NCBI RefSeq assembly: GCF_947581915.1
Contig: NZ_CANPWG010000038.1
Coordinates: 1 to 64,000, forward strand
Length of the DNA stretch: 64,000 nt
Reading direction: 5' to 3'
Source: Candidatus Palauibacter scopulicola
GTDB taxonomy: Bacteria > Gemmatimonadota > Gemmatimonadetes > Palauibacterales > Palauibacteraceae
Position 1 is the first letter of the stretch, and each line of letters begins with the position of its first letter. Below are positions 16,959 to 26,423 of this stretch, piece after piece. Made by a program: the position numbers and the translations under genes. The notes under the pieces were generated by a model. The model saw only the letters and a program-made list of their open reading frames with translations, did not search any database and was not told the origin of the DNA.

Positions 16959-17651
16959 TAGATGAACAAGGCCTCGTTTTCGGAATCGACTCCCTGGATG
17001 TCCGCCTTCTGCGCCCGCACATCCTTCTGGCCGACCTGACGCTGCCCGACGACGATCATCGCGATACTCGCGGCGAGCGCCAGCACGATCCTCAGCTTCT
17101 TCATGGCGTCCCCCCTCCTCCATCGTCCCTGCACCTAACGCCGCACCGAACGCCGGATCCGGACACAGATCGCTCCCATAGTATAAGGCCTTCCTGCCGT
17201 TTAACGAATTCTCTCGCCCAATGGTGACACGCCGGACGGAAGCGTCGGCTTCGATGACCCAGCGGTTGAGGGCATCCCTGGCCAGCGCGAGATCGGTCTC
17301 CGCAAGGACCGTGCCTTCCGCGCCCCGGGCCTCGAGCCGGACGAGGTCGGCGCGCACCCGAATGTTCACGCGGACGGAATCCCGGCGCGGCACCGTGTCG
17401 AGCACCACGCTTCCGGCTCCGGCCGCGGCGAACACGTACGCGTCGATGTCGAGCGGATTGACCAGCAGGATCCGGTATTCGCGGGTCGGACCCTCGCCCG
17501 GTAGCAGGGTGAGCCCGGCGTTGCCGCCAGACAGCACGGAATCGGGCGGGACCCCGGACGAATCCGGGGGATCGTCCGCGGGAGCGCACGCGGCCGCGAG
17601 GCAGGCAAGCGCGGAAAGCGCGGGGGCCGGCCGGAAAGCCCGCCGCTTCAG
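16917..17651 (-). CDS. Putative lipoprotein with unclear 3' end, probable CTG start
   Basis: The frame begins at CTG 17651, which overlaps the glpD stop by two bases. AAGGAGG lies 4 nt before it. The N-terminus, KRRAFRPAPALSALACLAAAC, is a convincing lipoprotein signal, followed by an acidic Pro-rich linker and a beta-rich domain (REYRILLVNPLDIDAYVF, then VLDTVPRRDSVRVNI and ALNRWVIEADASVRRVTIG). Only a GTG at 17537 offers a conventional start, and it would lose the signal. After about 17210 the reading looks noncoding and runs on to 16917 through the small peptide gene in another frame. The true end is probably near 17200. Function unknown. Confidence 0.5.
   Translation of the reverse strand: MKRRAFRPAPALSALACLAAACAPADDPPDSSGVPPDSVLSGGNAGLTLLPGEGPTREYRILLVNPLDIDAYVFAAAGAGSVVLDTVPRRDSVRVNIRVRADLVRLEARGAEGTVLAETDLALARDALNRWVIEADASVRRVTIGRENSLNGRKALYYGSDLCPDPAFGAALGAGTMEEGGRHEEAEDRAGARREYRDDRRRAASGRPEGCAGAEGGHPGSRFRKRGLVHLAARGKTPRQRRER
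16958..17104 (-). CDS. Short exported or membrane peptide (48 aa)
   Basis: A 48-codon gene: ATG at 17104, stop TAG at 16958-16960. The product has a KKLR N-terminus and a hydrophobic helix (IVLALAASIAMIVVG), followed by a polar tail of about 28 residues (QRQVGQKDVRAQ and on to SENEALFI). An excellent ribosome site, GGAGGAGGGGGG, lies 5 nt upstream of the ATG, which is the main evidence that it is real. The tail resembles a mature secreted or membrane-anchored peptide; no family was recognised. A TATACT -10-like hexamer lies upstream near 17178-17183 (minus strand). The stop codon abuts the inverted repeat end of the 171-bp element. Confidence 0.6.
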   Translation of the reverse strand: MKKLRIVLALAASIAMIVVGQRQVGQKDVRAQKADIQGVDSENEALFI

Positions 17652-19375
17652 TGGGCCTCCTTCGCGCGGGCCGCCAGTTCGCGGATCGCTCCGTCGTCCA
17701 CCGCCCGGAAGGCCAGCGCCCGTTTCACTTCCTCCATCCGTTGTTCCTCCGTCCAGTGCAGCTCCGGGGCCACGACTTCGGCGACGCGGCGCGCGGCCTC
17801 CGGCGTTCCGGAGCGCGTCTCGAGGCCGACCCGCATCCGTCGAAAGAGAATGTCCTCGACGTGCAGGGCCATCTCGCTCCGCACCGCATACACCGCTTCG
17901 GCGAGAAGGTGCGGCCGCTCGGCAACGACCCGCTCACCGAGCCGCGGGTTTCGTTCCACCAGGTCGAGCACCCGGTTCGCTCTCGTCCCGTACGCGCGCG
18001 TGAGCCGGTCGGCGGAGGCGCGCTCAAGCTCTTGCTCGCGGGCACGCGCCCGGATCCGGCCGCGGAGCGTGTCCAGATCCCGGAACCGCGCCCCGGGGAG
18101 CGGAACCTTGTCCGTGTCCACCTTCCGAAGCGCCTTCACGCCCGCCGGCGCGAGGAACGACTGCACGCGATCGACCGTCGTCTCGGCCATGTGCCGGTGA
18201 GAGGTCAGCTTTCCTCCGCTGAGGGTGAAGACGCCCGGGGGATGCTGATGGACCTCGAACTCCCTCGAGATGGCGCCCTCGTCGGCGCCGGCCGCGGGCG
18301 GCGCGACGAGCGGCCGCAGGCCGGCCCAGGCGCTGACCACATCCTCCGGTCCCAGCCTCGAGGCGGGGAGCAGGCGACGGGTGGCCTCGAGCAGGTAGGC
18401 GATGTCCCTCGGAGTGGCCGCGACCTCGTGCGGCGGGCCGTCGAAGAACTCGTCGGTGGTGCCGATGAGGGTCAGGTCCTCCCGCCACGGAAGGATGAAC
18501 ATCACACGGCCGTCCTGGGGCGCCTCGAAGATCAGAGCGCCGGAGTGCCCCACCCGTTCGCGCGCCACGTGGATGTGCGTCCCCCGCGAAGGACGGATGC
18601 GCACCGCGGGCGCCGCTTCCCCGCCCCGGGCGGGCCCCCGGGAGCCCGCGGTGACGCGGTCGAGCATCTGTTCGGCCCACACGCCGGTGGCGTTGACGAT
18701 CGCAAGCGCGTCGACCTCCACTTCCCTTCCGCTCTCCACGTCCCTGACCCGCGCCCGGTGGCCCGGCCAGTCGGAGGCGTCGACACGTACGACCTCGGCC
18801 CGGTTGACCGCGGTCGCGCCGGCCTCGACGGCCGCTACGACGGTGGTGAGGACGAGCCGCGCATCGTCGACCTGGGCGTCGAAATAGCGCGCGCCGCCGA
18901 GCAGCCCCTCGGCGCGCAGCTCCGGTTCACGGGCGAGCATCCCCTCGGCGTCGAGCATCTGATGGCGTTCGATGTTCCGGAACAGCGAGAGCGCGTCGTA
19001 GAGCCACAGCCCCGCGTCCAGCTTCCTCCGGCCGACGCGGCCGTCCCGGAAGATGGGAAAGTGGAACTCCAGCGGCCGGACGAGGTGGGTCGCGATCCGA
19101 AGCAGGGTCCGGCGTTCCTGGCTCGCCTCGAACACGAGGTCGAACTCGAAGTGCTCCAGGTAGCGCAGGCCGCCGTGGACGAGACGGGAAGAACGGCTGC
19201 TCGTGCCCGACGCGAAGTCCGCGGCTTCGACGAGAGCGGTGCGAAAACCGCGGCGGGCCGCGTCGCGCGCGACGGCCGCGCCGGAGATGCCGCCGCCGAT
19301 CACGAGGATGTCGAAGGCGGTCTCCGCGAGGCTCCGGAACCGCCCGGCGCGCCCCGGAGCCGCTGCCGGGTTCAC
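17648..19375 (-). CDS. glpD: Glycerol-3-phosphate dehydrogenase (FAD, quinone-linked)
   Basis: 575 aa. Oxidises sn-glycerol 3-phosphate to dihydroxyacetone phosphate and feeds electrons to the quinone pool at the membrane. The N-terminal FAD-binding Rossmann motif is ILVIGGGISGAAVARDAA (about 24-41), followed by SGTSSRSSRLVHGGLRYLE, a GlpD hallmark. A C-terminal helical domain (about 400-575) carries ATRRVAE-type and EMALHVEDILFRRMR motifs typical of the family. The start is a GTG at 19375 forming a GTGA overlap with the upstream dehydrogenase stop, so the two are translationally coupled; longer in-frame starts lie inside that gene. Slightly longer than the usual ~500-550 aa. Confidence 0.9.
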   Translation of the reverse strand: MNPAAAPGRAGRFRSLAETAFDILVIGGGISGAAVARDAARRGFRTALVEAADFASGTSSRSSRLVHGGLRYLEHFEFDLVFEASQERRTLLRIATHLVRPLEFHFPIFRDGRVGRRKLDAGLWLYDALSLFRNIERHQMLDAEGMLAREPELRAEGLLGGARYFDAQVDDARLVLTTVVAAVEAGATAVNRAEVVRVDASDWPGHRARVRDVESGREVEVDALAIVNATGVWAEQMLDRVTAGSRGPARGGEAAPAVRIRPSRGTHIHVARERVGHSGALIFEAPQDGRVMFILPWREDLTLIGTTDEFFDGPPHEVAATPRDIAYLLEATRRLLPASRLGPEDVVSAWAGLRPLVAPPAAGADEGAISREFEVHQHPPGVFTLSGGKLTSHRHMAETTVDRVQSFLAPAGVKALRKVDTDKVPLPGARFRDLDTLRGRIRARAREQELERASADRLTRAYGTRANRVLDLVERNPRLGERVVAERPHLLAEAVYAVRSEMALHVEDILFRRMRVGLETRSGTPEAARRVAEVVAPELHWTEEQRMEEVKRALAFRAVDDGAIRELAARAKEAH

Positions 19376-20406
19376 GGCTCGAGGACGAGCTTCCCGAAGA
19401 CGCCGCCCGCCTCCAGCCGCTCGTGGGCCTCGCGCGCCCGGTCCAGCGGCCACACGTCATCGACGACCGGCGTGAGTGTGCCGTCCAGCACGAGCCCCAT
19501 CACGGCCTCGAACTCGGCACGCGTCGCCATCGTCGTCCCCATGACCGACGTCTGACTCCAGAACAGGCGCGCGATGTTCAGCGTGCCCTGCGGTCCGGTC
19601 GTCGCACCGTACACGACCATCCTGCCCGCGCGCGCCAGTGCGCGCACGCAACCCTCCCACGTCGCCGCGCCCACGCTGTCGAGGACGAGGTCGACCCCGC
19701 GCTTCCCCGTCTCCATCCACACGCGCCGCGAGAAATCCTCCTCGAGACGATCGATGACGAGGTCCGCTCCGAGCGCCTCCACGCGCCGTACGTTCTCCGG
19801 GCCGCTCGTGACCGCGAATACCCGCGCCCCGTGGTGTTTCGCGATCTGGATCGCGGCGGTGGAGACGCCGCCCGACGCCCCGGTGACGAGGACCGTCTCT
19901 CCGGGCGCCAGCCGCCCCCGCGAGAGGAGTCCGCGCCACGCCGTCTGGTATACGAGCGGCGCCACGGCCGCGGTCGCGAACGGGAAGCCATCGGGCAGCC
20001 GGACCAGGTTGCGCGCCGGCACCGCTACCTGTTCCGCGAAGCCGCCGGGCACGTGCTCGCCGAGGATGCGGTACGTCGTGCAGAGGGGGTGCACCTCGCG
20101 GGCGCACCACTCGCAGTCGGTGTCGACGCACCAGAGGCCCGGGTTTACGGCGACCCGGTCGCCGGGGGCCCAGCCCTCCACGCCAGCCCCGGTCGCCGCG
20201 ATCTCGCCCGCCACGTCCGACCCTCCGATGTGCGGCATCGTCAGCGTGAGTCCCGGCAGACCGCGCCGCGTCCACAGGTCGAGGTGATTGAGGCCCGCCG
20301 CGCGCACGCGGATCAGCACCTCGCCGGGGCCCGCCGCCGGCTCGGGCAGGTCGCCGATGCGGATGACGTCGGGCCCCCCGTGTTGTTCGAAGTAGGCCGC
20401 TTTCAT
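19372..20406 (-). CDS. Zinc-type MDR family alcohol dehydrogenase / quinone oxidoreductase-like
   Basis: 344 aa. Medium-chain dehydrogenase/reductase: N-terminal GroES-like domain (PEPAAGPGEVLIRVRAAGLN), a four-cysteine structural zinc lobe (about residues 92-108, CVDTDC then CAREVHPLC) and an NAD(P) Rossmann fold with VLVTGASGGVSTAAIQIAK (about 165-185). The usual catalytic-zinc GHE is replaced by GGSD, so a catalytic zinc is doubtful and the protein may act like the quinone-oxidoreductase branch. Substrate unknown. The ATG at 20406 starts a standard MDR N-terminus. Coupled to glpD by a GTGA overlap; divergent from the suf operon. Confidence 0.82.
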   Translation of the reverse strand: MKAAYFEQHGGPDVIRIGDLPEPAAGPGEVLIRVRAAGLNHLDLWTRRGLPGLTLTMPHIGGSDVAGEIAATGAGVEGWAPGDRVAVNPGLWCVDTDCEWCAREVHPLCTTYRILGEHVPGGFAEQVAVPARNLVRLPDGFPFATAAVAPLVYQTAWRGLLSRGRLAPGETVLVTGASGGVSTAAIQIAKHHGARVFAVTSGPENVRRVEALGADLVIDRLEEDFSRRVWMETGKRGVDLVLDSVGAATWEGCVRALARAGRMVVYGATTGPQGTLNIARLFWSQTSVMGTTMATRAEFEAVMGLVLDGTLTPVVDDVWPLDRAREAHERLEAGGVFGKLVLEP

Positions 20407-20523
20407 GGCCGCCAACCTACGGTTGCGCCGAAGTGCGTGCAGCGGGCCGCCGATACTCGAAGCGGACGGAGACCGGCGGGCCGCGATCACGTCACCACGG
20501 TTGAGAACGGGTCTCAACGAGGC

Positions 20524-20552
20524 TTGATATGGGGCCGTGCGCCGCGTACTTT
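20524..20552 (+). promoter_or_regulatory. Candidate promoter of the suf operon
   Basis: TTGATA (20524-20529), a 17-bp spacer and TACTTT (20547-20552) form a sigma70-like promoter oriented toward sufC. The predicted start of transcription (about 20558-20560) falls at the edge of the Fur-like palindrome, the arrangement expected for repression. The hexamers are visible; promoter activity is inferred. Confidence 0.5.
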
Positions 20553-20558
20553 GTCCCG

Positions 20559-20575
20559 CCGATAATCGTTATCGG
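20559..20575. promoter_or_regulatory. fur box: Fur-box-like palindromic operator upstream of suf
   Basis: CCGATAATCGTTATCGG is a palindrome with perfect 7-bp arms (CCGATAA/TTATCGG) around TCG. It is strikingly AT-rich against its surroundings. Read as a 7-1-7 site (CGATAAT-C-GTTATCG) it closely resembles the classical Fur half-sites TGATAAT-C-ATTATCA. It lies 75 bp upstream of sufC and just after the candidate promoter. Iron-responsive control of Fe-S assembly is well established in other bacteria; the identity of the regulator here is inference. Confidence 0.55.
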
Positions 20576-20650
20576 TTCATCTTGAATTGAACGCTGTATT
20601 TCCAGGCCGGCGCCCCTGGGCGGCCGGCCTTTCGCACCAAGAGGACACGA

Positions 20651-21424
<774 letters not shown>

Positions 21425-21449
21425 CTCCGTAAGGGAAGGTGGAAGAACC

Positions 21450-22865
21450 ATGCCTCAGAACGAGACCATCGCCGGGCTCGGGCTCGACGAGTACAAGTAC
21501 GGCTTCGTCACGGAGGACAAGCCCGTCTTCAAGGCCGTCCCCGGCCTCTCCAGCGACATCGTCCGACAGATCTCGCATCACAAGGAGGAGCCGGACTGGA
21601 TGCTCGAGTTCCGACTGAAGGCGCTCGACGTCTACTACTCCAAGCCGATGCCGAAGTGGGGCGGGGATCTCTCGAAGCTCGAGGACACGCTCGACGAGAT
21701 CTACTTCTACCTCAAGCCGCAGGACCAGATGGAGCGGTCCTGGGACGATGTCCCGCAGGAGATCAAGGACACGTTCGAGAAGCTCGGGATCCCCGAGGCG
21801 GAGCGTAAGGCGCTCGCCGGAGTCGGAGCCCAGTACGAGTCCGAGATGGTCTACCACTCCCTGAAGGAACAGTGGGAGGAGCAGGGCGTGATCTTCGAGT
21901 CGATCGAGGATGGACTCGCGAAGCACCCGGAGCTGTTCCGGCAGTACTTCTCGACCGTCGTTCCGACGCACGACAACAAGTTCGCGGCGCTCAACTCGGC
22001 CGTGTGGTCGGGCGGATCGTTCGTCTACATCCCGAAGGGGGTGAAGGTGGAGATTCCGCTCCAGGCCTACTTCCGGGTCAACGCGGAGCGCATGGGCCAG
22101 TTCGAGCGCACCCTCATCATCTGCGAGGAGGGGGCCGAGGCCCACTACATCGAGGGCTGCACGGCGCCGGTCTACTCGACGGACTCGTTCCACTCCGGCG
22201 TCATCGAGATCGTGGTCAAGAAGGGCGCGCGCTTCCGCTACACCACGATCCAGAACTGGTCGAACAACATGTACAACCTCGTCACGCAGCGGGCGCTCGT
22301 GCACGAGGACGCGAAGATGGAGTGGCTCGACGGGAACCTGGGCTCGAAACTCACGATGAAGTATCCGTCGTGCTTCCTGGTCGGAGAGCGGGCGCACGGC
22401 GAGATCCTCTCCATCGCGTACGCGGGGGACGGCCAGCACCAGGACACGGGCGGCAAGGTGATCCACGCCGCCCCCAACACGACGTCCCAGATCACCTCGA
22501 AGTCCATCTCGAAGGGGCTCGGGCGCTCCTCGTACCGCGGACTGTGCAAGGTGTATGACGGCGCGGAAGGCGCGAAGTCCAACGTCGAGTGCGACGCGCT
22601 GCTGCTCGACGAGCAGTCTCGGACGGACACCTACCCCTACATCGAGATTGATGAGAACACGGCGTCGATCGGGCACGAGGCCACGGTATCGAAGGTGGGC
22701 GACGAGCAGCTCTTCTACTTGATGAGCCGTGGCCTGGACGAGGCGGAGGCGATGGCGATGATCGTGCGCGGCTTCATCGAGCCGGTGGCCAAGGAGCTGC
22801 CGCTCGAGTACGCGATCGAACTGAACCGGCTGATCGAACTGGAGATGGAAGGGTCGGTCGGATAG
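21450..22865 (+). CDS. sufB: Fe-S cluster assembly scaffold SufB
   Basis: 471 aa; cytoplasmic scaffold on which the nascent Fe-S cluster is built, with SufC and SufD. Family features: [11 protein letters not shown] near the start, [15 protein letters not shown]-type region (about 70), [16 protein letters not shown] (about 190), [18 protein letters not shown] (containing a conserved Cys, about 240) and a C-terminal [16 protein letters not shown]-like stretch shared with SufD. The beta-helix core is intact and the length normal. The ATG at 21450 follows GGAAGAACC; longer in-frame starts lie inside sufC. 25 bp gap after sufC. Confidence 0.95.
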   Translation: MPQNETIAGLGLDEYKYGFVTEDKPVFKAVPGLSSDIVRQISHHKEEPDWMLEFRLKALDVYYSKPMPKWGGDLSKLEDTLDEIYFYLKPQDQMERSWDDVPQEIKDTFEKLGIPEAERKALAGVGAQYESEMVYHSLKEQWEEQGVIFESIEDGLAKHPELFRQYFSTVVPTHDNKFAALNSAVWSGGSFVYIPKGVKVEIPLQAYFRVNAERMGQFERTLIICEEGAEAHYIEGCTAPVYSTDSFHSGVIEIVVKKGARFRYTTIQNWSNNMYNLVTQRALVHEDAKMEWLDGNLGSKLTMKYPSCFLVGERAHGEILSIAYAGDGQHQDTGGKVIHAAPNTTSQITSKSISKGLGRSSYRGLCKVYDGAEGAKSNVECDALLLDEQSRTDTYPYIEIDENTASIGHEATVSKVGDEQLFYLMSRGLDEAEAMAMIVRGFIEPVAKELPLEYAIELNRLIELEMEGSVG

Positions 22866-22914
22866 CCGTCCGAACTCCCACTCCCGGACACGGACGACGA
22901 GGGATTCTCGGGAT

Positions 22915-24246
22915 ATGAGCACGATGACGGCCGGGCCGGCGCAGTCGACGCTGGCCACGGCGGATTTCGATATGCTTGCCGGCAGGCTGACGGAGCCGGA
23001 AGCGATCGCGGGGGCGCGGGCCGCCGCATGGGAACGGTTCACCGCCCTTCCCTGGCCGACGAAGAAGTCGGAGGAATGGCGGTACACGGACCTCACGAAG
23101 GTCGGTTTCGAGACGCTGACGCCGGTCGTCCCGGCGCCCGCCACGTCGGAAGCGCTGTCGGCGGATGTGCGCGAGGTGCTCGGGCGCTCCGGAGAGCGGG
23201 CGGGCGTCGTCGTGCTCCGCGAGGGGCGGGTCGCGCATCTCGAACTCGAACCCGAGGTGGCGCGGAGCGGCGTGGTCCTGTGCTCGATCCGGGACGCGGC
23301 GGACCGGCATCCGGAGGTGCTGAGGCGCGCGCTGTTCGAAGCGCAGCCGGGGCCCGCGGAGGAGAAGCTCTGGGCGCTGCACCTCGCCCTCCTGGGCGGC
23401 GGCTACTTCCTGCATGTGCCGCGCGGGGTTGAGATGCCGGCGCCGATCCACGCGTTCCACATCGTCGAGCGGGCGGGCACGCTCTCCTCGGCACATTCGT
23501 TCGTGTACGCGGAGTCGGGCGCGCGGGCCGCGGTGATCGACGAGTTCCTCTCCGACGATCTCGATGCGGAGACCGTCTCGCTGCACGGGGCGACGATCAC
23601 GGGGGAGGGGGGCGCGGGGATCGAGTACGTCGCGCTCCAGCGCTTCGGCCGGGGCGTGAAGCGGTTCTCGACGCAGCACGTCGCCGCGGGCCGCGACTCG
23701 CGGATCGTGACGTTCAACGTCACGCTGGGCGGCGACCTCTCGCGGGCGGACGTCACGAGCCGTCTCGACGGGCCCGGGAGCGACAGCGAGATGCTCGCGC
23801 TCTGGTTCGGCGACTCCGACCAGCACTTCGACCACCACACGCTGCAGCACCACGCGGCGCCGCACGCGCACAGCGATCTGCTGTTCAAGGGGGCGCTCAC
23901 GGACTCGGGGTCGAGCGTGTTCCGCGGGCTGATCCGGGTCGACAAGGGCGCCCAGCTCACGGACGCCTACCAGACGAACCGCAACCTGCTCCTGAGCGAG
24001 GGCTCTCATGCCTCCGCGCTTCCCAACCTGGAGATCGAGGCCGACGATGTGCGCTGCTCGCACGGGGCGACGATCGGGCAGGTGGAGGACGGGCAACTCT
24101 TCTACCTGATGAGCCGCGGCCTCACGCGGCGCCAGGCCGAGCGCCTGCTCGTGTTCGGGTTCTTCGACGAGGTTCTGGGCCGCCTTCCGATGGAGGGGGT
24201 GCGGGCGCGCGTACGCGAAGCGATCGAGGAGAAGATCGGGCTATGA
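22915..24246 (+). CDS. sufD: Fe-S cluster assembly protein SufD
   Basis: 443 aa; SufB paralogue and its scaffold partner. Shows PWPTKKSEEWRYTDLTK (about residues 44-60), the classic SufD N-terminal motif, a beta-helix core with HAPHAHSDLLFKGAL (about 315-328; conserved His) and the C-terminal [25 protein letters not shown]. The sequence is intact. The stop overlaps the start of the following Rieske gene (ATGA), so these are coupled. The 49-bp gap after sufB holds no obvious signal. Confidence 0.93.
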   Translation: MSTMTAGPAQSTLATADFDMLAGRLTEPEAIAGARAAAWERFTALPWPTKKSEEWRYTDLTKVGFETLTPVVPAPATSEALSADVREVLGRSGERAGVVVLREGRVAHLELEPEVARSGVVLCSIRDAADRHPEVLRRALFEAQPGPAEEKLWALHLALLGGGYFLHVPRGVEMPAPIHAFHIVERAGTLSSAHSFVYAESGARAAVIDEFLSDDLDAETVSLHGATITGEGGAGIEYVALQRFGRGVKRFSTQHVAAGRDSRIVTFNVTLGGDLSRADVTSRLDGPGSDSEMLALWFGDSDQHFDHHTLQHHAAPHAHSDLLFKGALTDSGSSVFRGLIRVDKGAQLTDAYQTNRNLLLSEGSHASALPNLEIEADDVRCSHGATIGQVEDGQLFYLMSRGLTRRQAERLLVFGFFDEVLGRLPMEGVRARVREAIEEKIGL

Positions 24247-24554
24247 GCCGATTCGTCACGGTGGCCAGGGTCGACGATGTACCGGAGAACGGGACGTGCG
24301 GGGTGATGGCCGAGGACCTGGCGATCGCCCTTATCCGGAGCGGGGGCGAGGTGTACGCGCTCGAGGACTGCTGCTCCCACGAGGAGTTCCCGCTCTCGGA
24401 CGGCGAGGTCGAGGCGGGCGAGATCACCTGCCTCCTCCACGGGGCGCGCTTCGATCTCGCGACTGGCGAGCCGAGGGCGCTCCCGGCGGTCATGCCGGTC
24501 CGGCGCTTCGACGTGCGGATCGACGGGGACGACATTCAGGTCGACCTCGCCTGA
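24243..24554 (+). CDS. Rieske [2Fe-2S] ferredoxin in the suf operon
   Basis: 103-aa soluble Rieske-type protein. Ligands are CSH (Cys44, His46) and CLLH (Cys63, His66) with the usual spacing of about 17 residues. No signal or membrane helix, so cytoplasmic. Stand-alone Rieske proteins of this type are often inserted between sufD and sufS; they are thought to supply electrons or to test cluster transfer, but the function is not settled. ATGA overlap with sufD shows coupling. Length agrees with NirD-like/biphenyl-dioxygenase-type ferredoxins. Confidence 0.9.
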   Translation: MSRFVTVARVDDVPENGTCGVMAEDLAIALIRSGGEVYALEDCCSHEEFPLSDGEVEAGEITCLLHGARFDLATGEPRALPAVMPVRRFDVRIDGDDIQVDLA

Positions 24555-24580
24555 ACGGCCCAGCCGAGGACCGGAGCCCG

Positions 24581-25921
24581 ATGGCGGAGACGGCAGGAAT
24601 GACGGATACGAAGCGCGCGACGGGCGTGCTTGCGTCCGACGGCCCCCCGGGGGCGGCCGATCGCCGCGATGCCGGTGGGGCTTCGGAGAATGGCGCCTGG
24701 GATCTCGCGGAGATCCGGGCCCAGTTCCCCATTCTCTCGCGGGAAGTCAACGGCCACCCTTTGGCCTATCTGGACAACGCGGCGAGCTCGCAGCAGCCGC
24801 TCCGCGTGCTGGACCGGGTCGAACGCTATCTGCGCCAGCAGCACGCGAACGTGCACCGCGGGGTGCACCAGCTCAGCGCGGAGGCGACGGAGGCCTACGA
24901 GGGCGCGCGCCGTTCGGTGGCGGCGCACGCGGGCACGACGGACCCGGCGGAGATCGTCTTCACGCGCGGCACGACGGAGGCGGTGAACCTCGTCGCGTCG
25001 AGTTGGGGGGACGCGTTCATCGGCGCGGGCGACGAGATCGTGCTCACGAAGATGGAGCACCACTCGAACCTCGTGCCGTGGCAACTTCTCGCGGGCCGTA
25101 CGGGGTGCGTTCTCCGCTTCGTCGACGTCACGGCCGGGGGCAGGCTCGATCTGGACGACTTCGACCGGCTCCTCGGGGAGCGGACCCGGCTCGTCGCCTG
25201 TACGCACGTCTCCAACAGCCTGGGGACCGTCAATCCGGTCCGGGAGATCGTGGACCGGGCCCACGCGGCCGGGGCGTTGACGCTCATCGACGGCGCGCAG
25301 GCCGCGCCCCACATGCTGACCGACGTCGCGAAGACCGGGTGCGACTTCTACGCGTTCAGCAGCCACAAGATGTGCGGCCCCACCGGCGTCGGGGCGCTGT
25401 GGGCCAGGCGCGAGCTGCTGGAGGAGATGCCTCCGTACCAGGGCGGGGGCGAGATGATCTCGGATGTACGGCTCGAGGGATCTTCCTGGGCGAAGGTGCC
25501 GCACAAGTTCGAGGCCGGAACGCCCAACATCTCGGGCGTCGTGGGCTTCGGCGAAGCCGCCCGCTTCCTCGCGGACCTCGGGTCGGAGGCGATCGCGTCG
25601 CACGAGGACACCCTGAAGCGAGCCGCGCTCGAGCGGCTCGACGAGATCGAAGGGCTTCGCCTGTACGGCCCCCGCGAGGAGCGGACGGCGGTCTTCTCCT
25701 TCACGTACGGCGACATCCATCCGCACGACCTCTCGACGATCCTCGACCAGCGCGGCATCGCGATCCGGGCGGGGCACCACTGCAACCAGCCGCTGATGGA
25801 CCACTACGGGCTCAGCGCCACGGCCCGGGCCAGTTTCTACTTCTACAACTCGCCGCGGGAAATCGACGCGCTGTGCGACGGCCTCGCCCTGGCAGCCGAA
25901 GTCTTCGGCGGACTGGCGTGA
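24581..25921 (+). CDS. sufS: Cysteine desulfurase SufS
   Basis: 446 aa PLP enzyme; removes sulfur from cysteine as a persulfide for Fe-S assembly. PLP lysine is Lys263 in FSSHKMCGPTGVG; the active Cys401 sits in RAGHHCNQPLM. Both are diagnostic of group II (SufS/CsdA) desulfurases. About 40 extra N-terminal residues, rich in Asp/Gly/Ala, precede the typical start (LAEIRAQFPILSREVNG) and may be disordered; a later ATG (24599) is possible. The desulfurase is followed immediately by its sulfur acceptor SufU (5 bp gap). Cytoplasmic. Confidence 0.94.
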   Translation: MAETAGMTDTKRATGVLASDGPPGAADRRDAGGASENGAWDLAEIRAQFPILSREVNGHPLAYLDNAASSQQPLRVLDRVERYLRQQHANVHRGVHQLSAEATEAYEGARRSVAAHAGTTDPAEIVFTRGTTEAVNLVASSWGDAFIGAGDEIVLTKMEHHSNLVPWQLLAGRTGCVLRFVDVTAGGRLDLDDFDRLLGERTRLVACTHVSNSLGTVNPVREIVDRAHAAGALTLIDGAQAAPHMLTDVAKTGCDFYAFSSHKMCGPTGVGALWARRELLEEMPPYQGGGEMISDVRLEGSSWAKVPHKFEAGTPNISGVVGFGEAARFLADLGSEAIASHEDTLKRAALERLDEIEGLRLYGPREERTAVFSFTYGDIHPHDLSTILDQRGIAIRAGHHCNQPLMDHYGLSATARASFYFYNSPREIDALCDGLALAAEVFGGLA

Positions 25922-25925
25922 ACCG

Positions 25926-26423
25926 ATGATCGAACCCCGTTCGGGAGCGTCCGGGACCATCGACCGGGAAATCCCCTCGTCGCTCAATCAGCTGTACCAG
26001 GAAGTCATCCTCGACCACTACCGGAAACCCCGGAACAAGGGACATCTGGAGGGGGCCACGCACGCGATCACGATGAACAACCCGCTCTGCGGCGACGTGA
26101 TCGAACTCATGTTGCGCGTGGAGGGAGGGAGCATCGCGGAGGCGCGCTTCCTGGGCCGCGGGTGCTCGATCAGCCTCGCGTCGGCGTCGATGCTCACGGG
26201 ACGCGTGAAGGGGAAGTCGCTCGACCAGGCGCTGGAACTCGCCGGGAAGTTCACTCATCTCCTGCACGGAAACGAGGCGCTGCTGTCGGACGACGACCTC
26301 GGCGATCTGCGCACGCTGGCGGGGGTTTCGAAGTTTCCGGTTCGCATCAAGTGCGCGCTGCTGGCGTGGAACTGTCTCGAGGAGCTGGGGGACGGGACGG
26401 ACGAGGACCGCGGCCCGGCGTGA
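25926..26423 (+). CDS. sufU: Zinc-dependent sulfur transferase SufU
   Basis: 165 aa. Accepts persulfide sulfur from SufS. The zinc ligand set is present: Cys55 and Asp57 (NPLCGD), Cys80 (GRGCSIS) and Cys143 (IKCALLAW). The insertion around TGRVKGKSLDQAL between the second and third cysteine separates SufU from IscU. The N-terminal LYQEVILDHYRKPRNKG is the standard motif; about 20 extra residues precede it. Ends in a GTGA overlap with rsgA, which links Fe-S assembly to the downstream genes. Confidence 0.94.
   Translation: MIEPRSGASGTIDREIPSSLNQLYQEVILDHYRKPRNKGHLEGATHAITMNNPLCGDVIELMLRVEGGSIAEARFLGRGCSISLASASMLTGRVKGKSLDQALELAGKFTHLLHGNEALLSDDDLGDLRTLAGVSKFPVRIKCALLAWNCLEELGDGTDEDRGPA

Noticed and set aside
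20561-20566. GATAAT as a -10 element for suf
   Set aside because: No suitable -35 lies 16-18 bp upstream (TGCGCC region); the TTGATA/TACTTT pair fits better.
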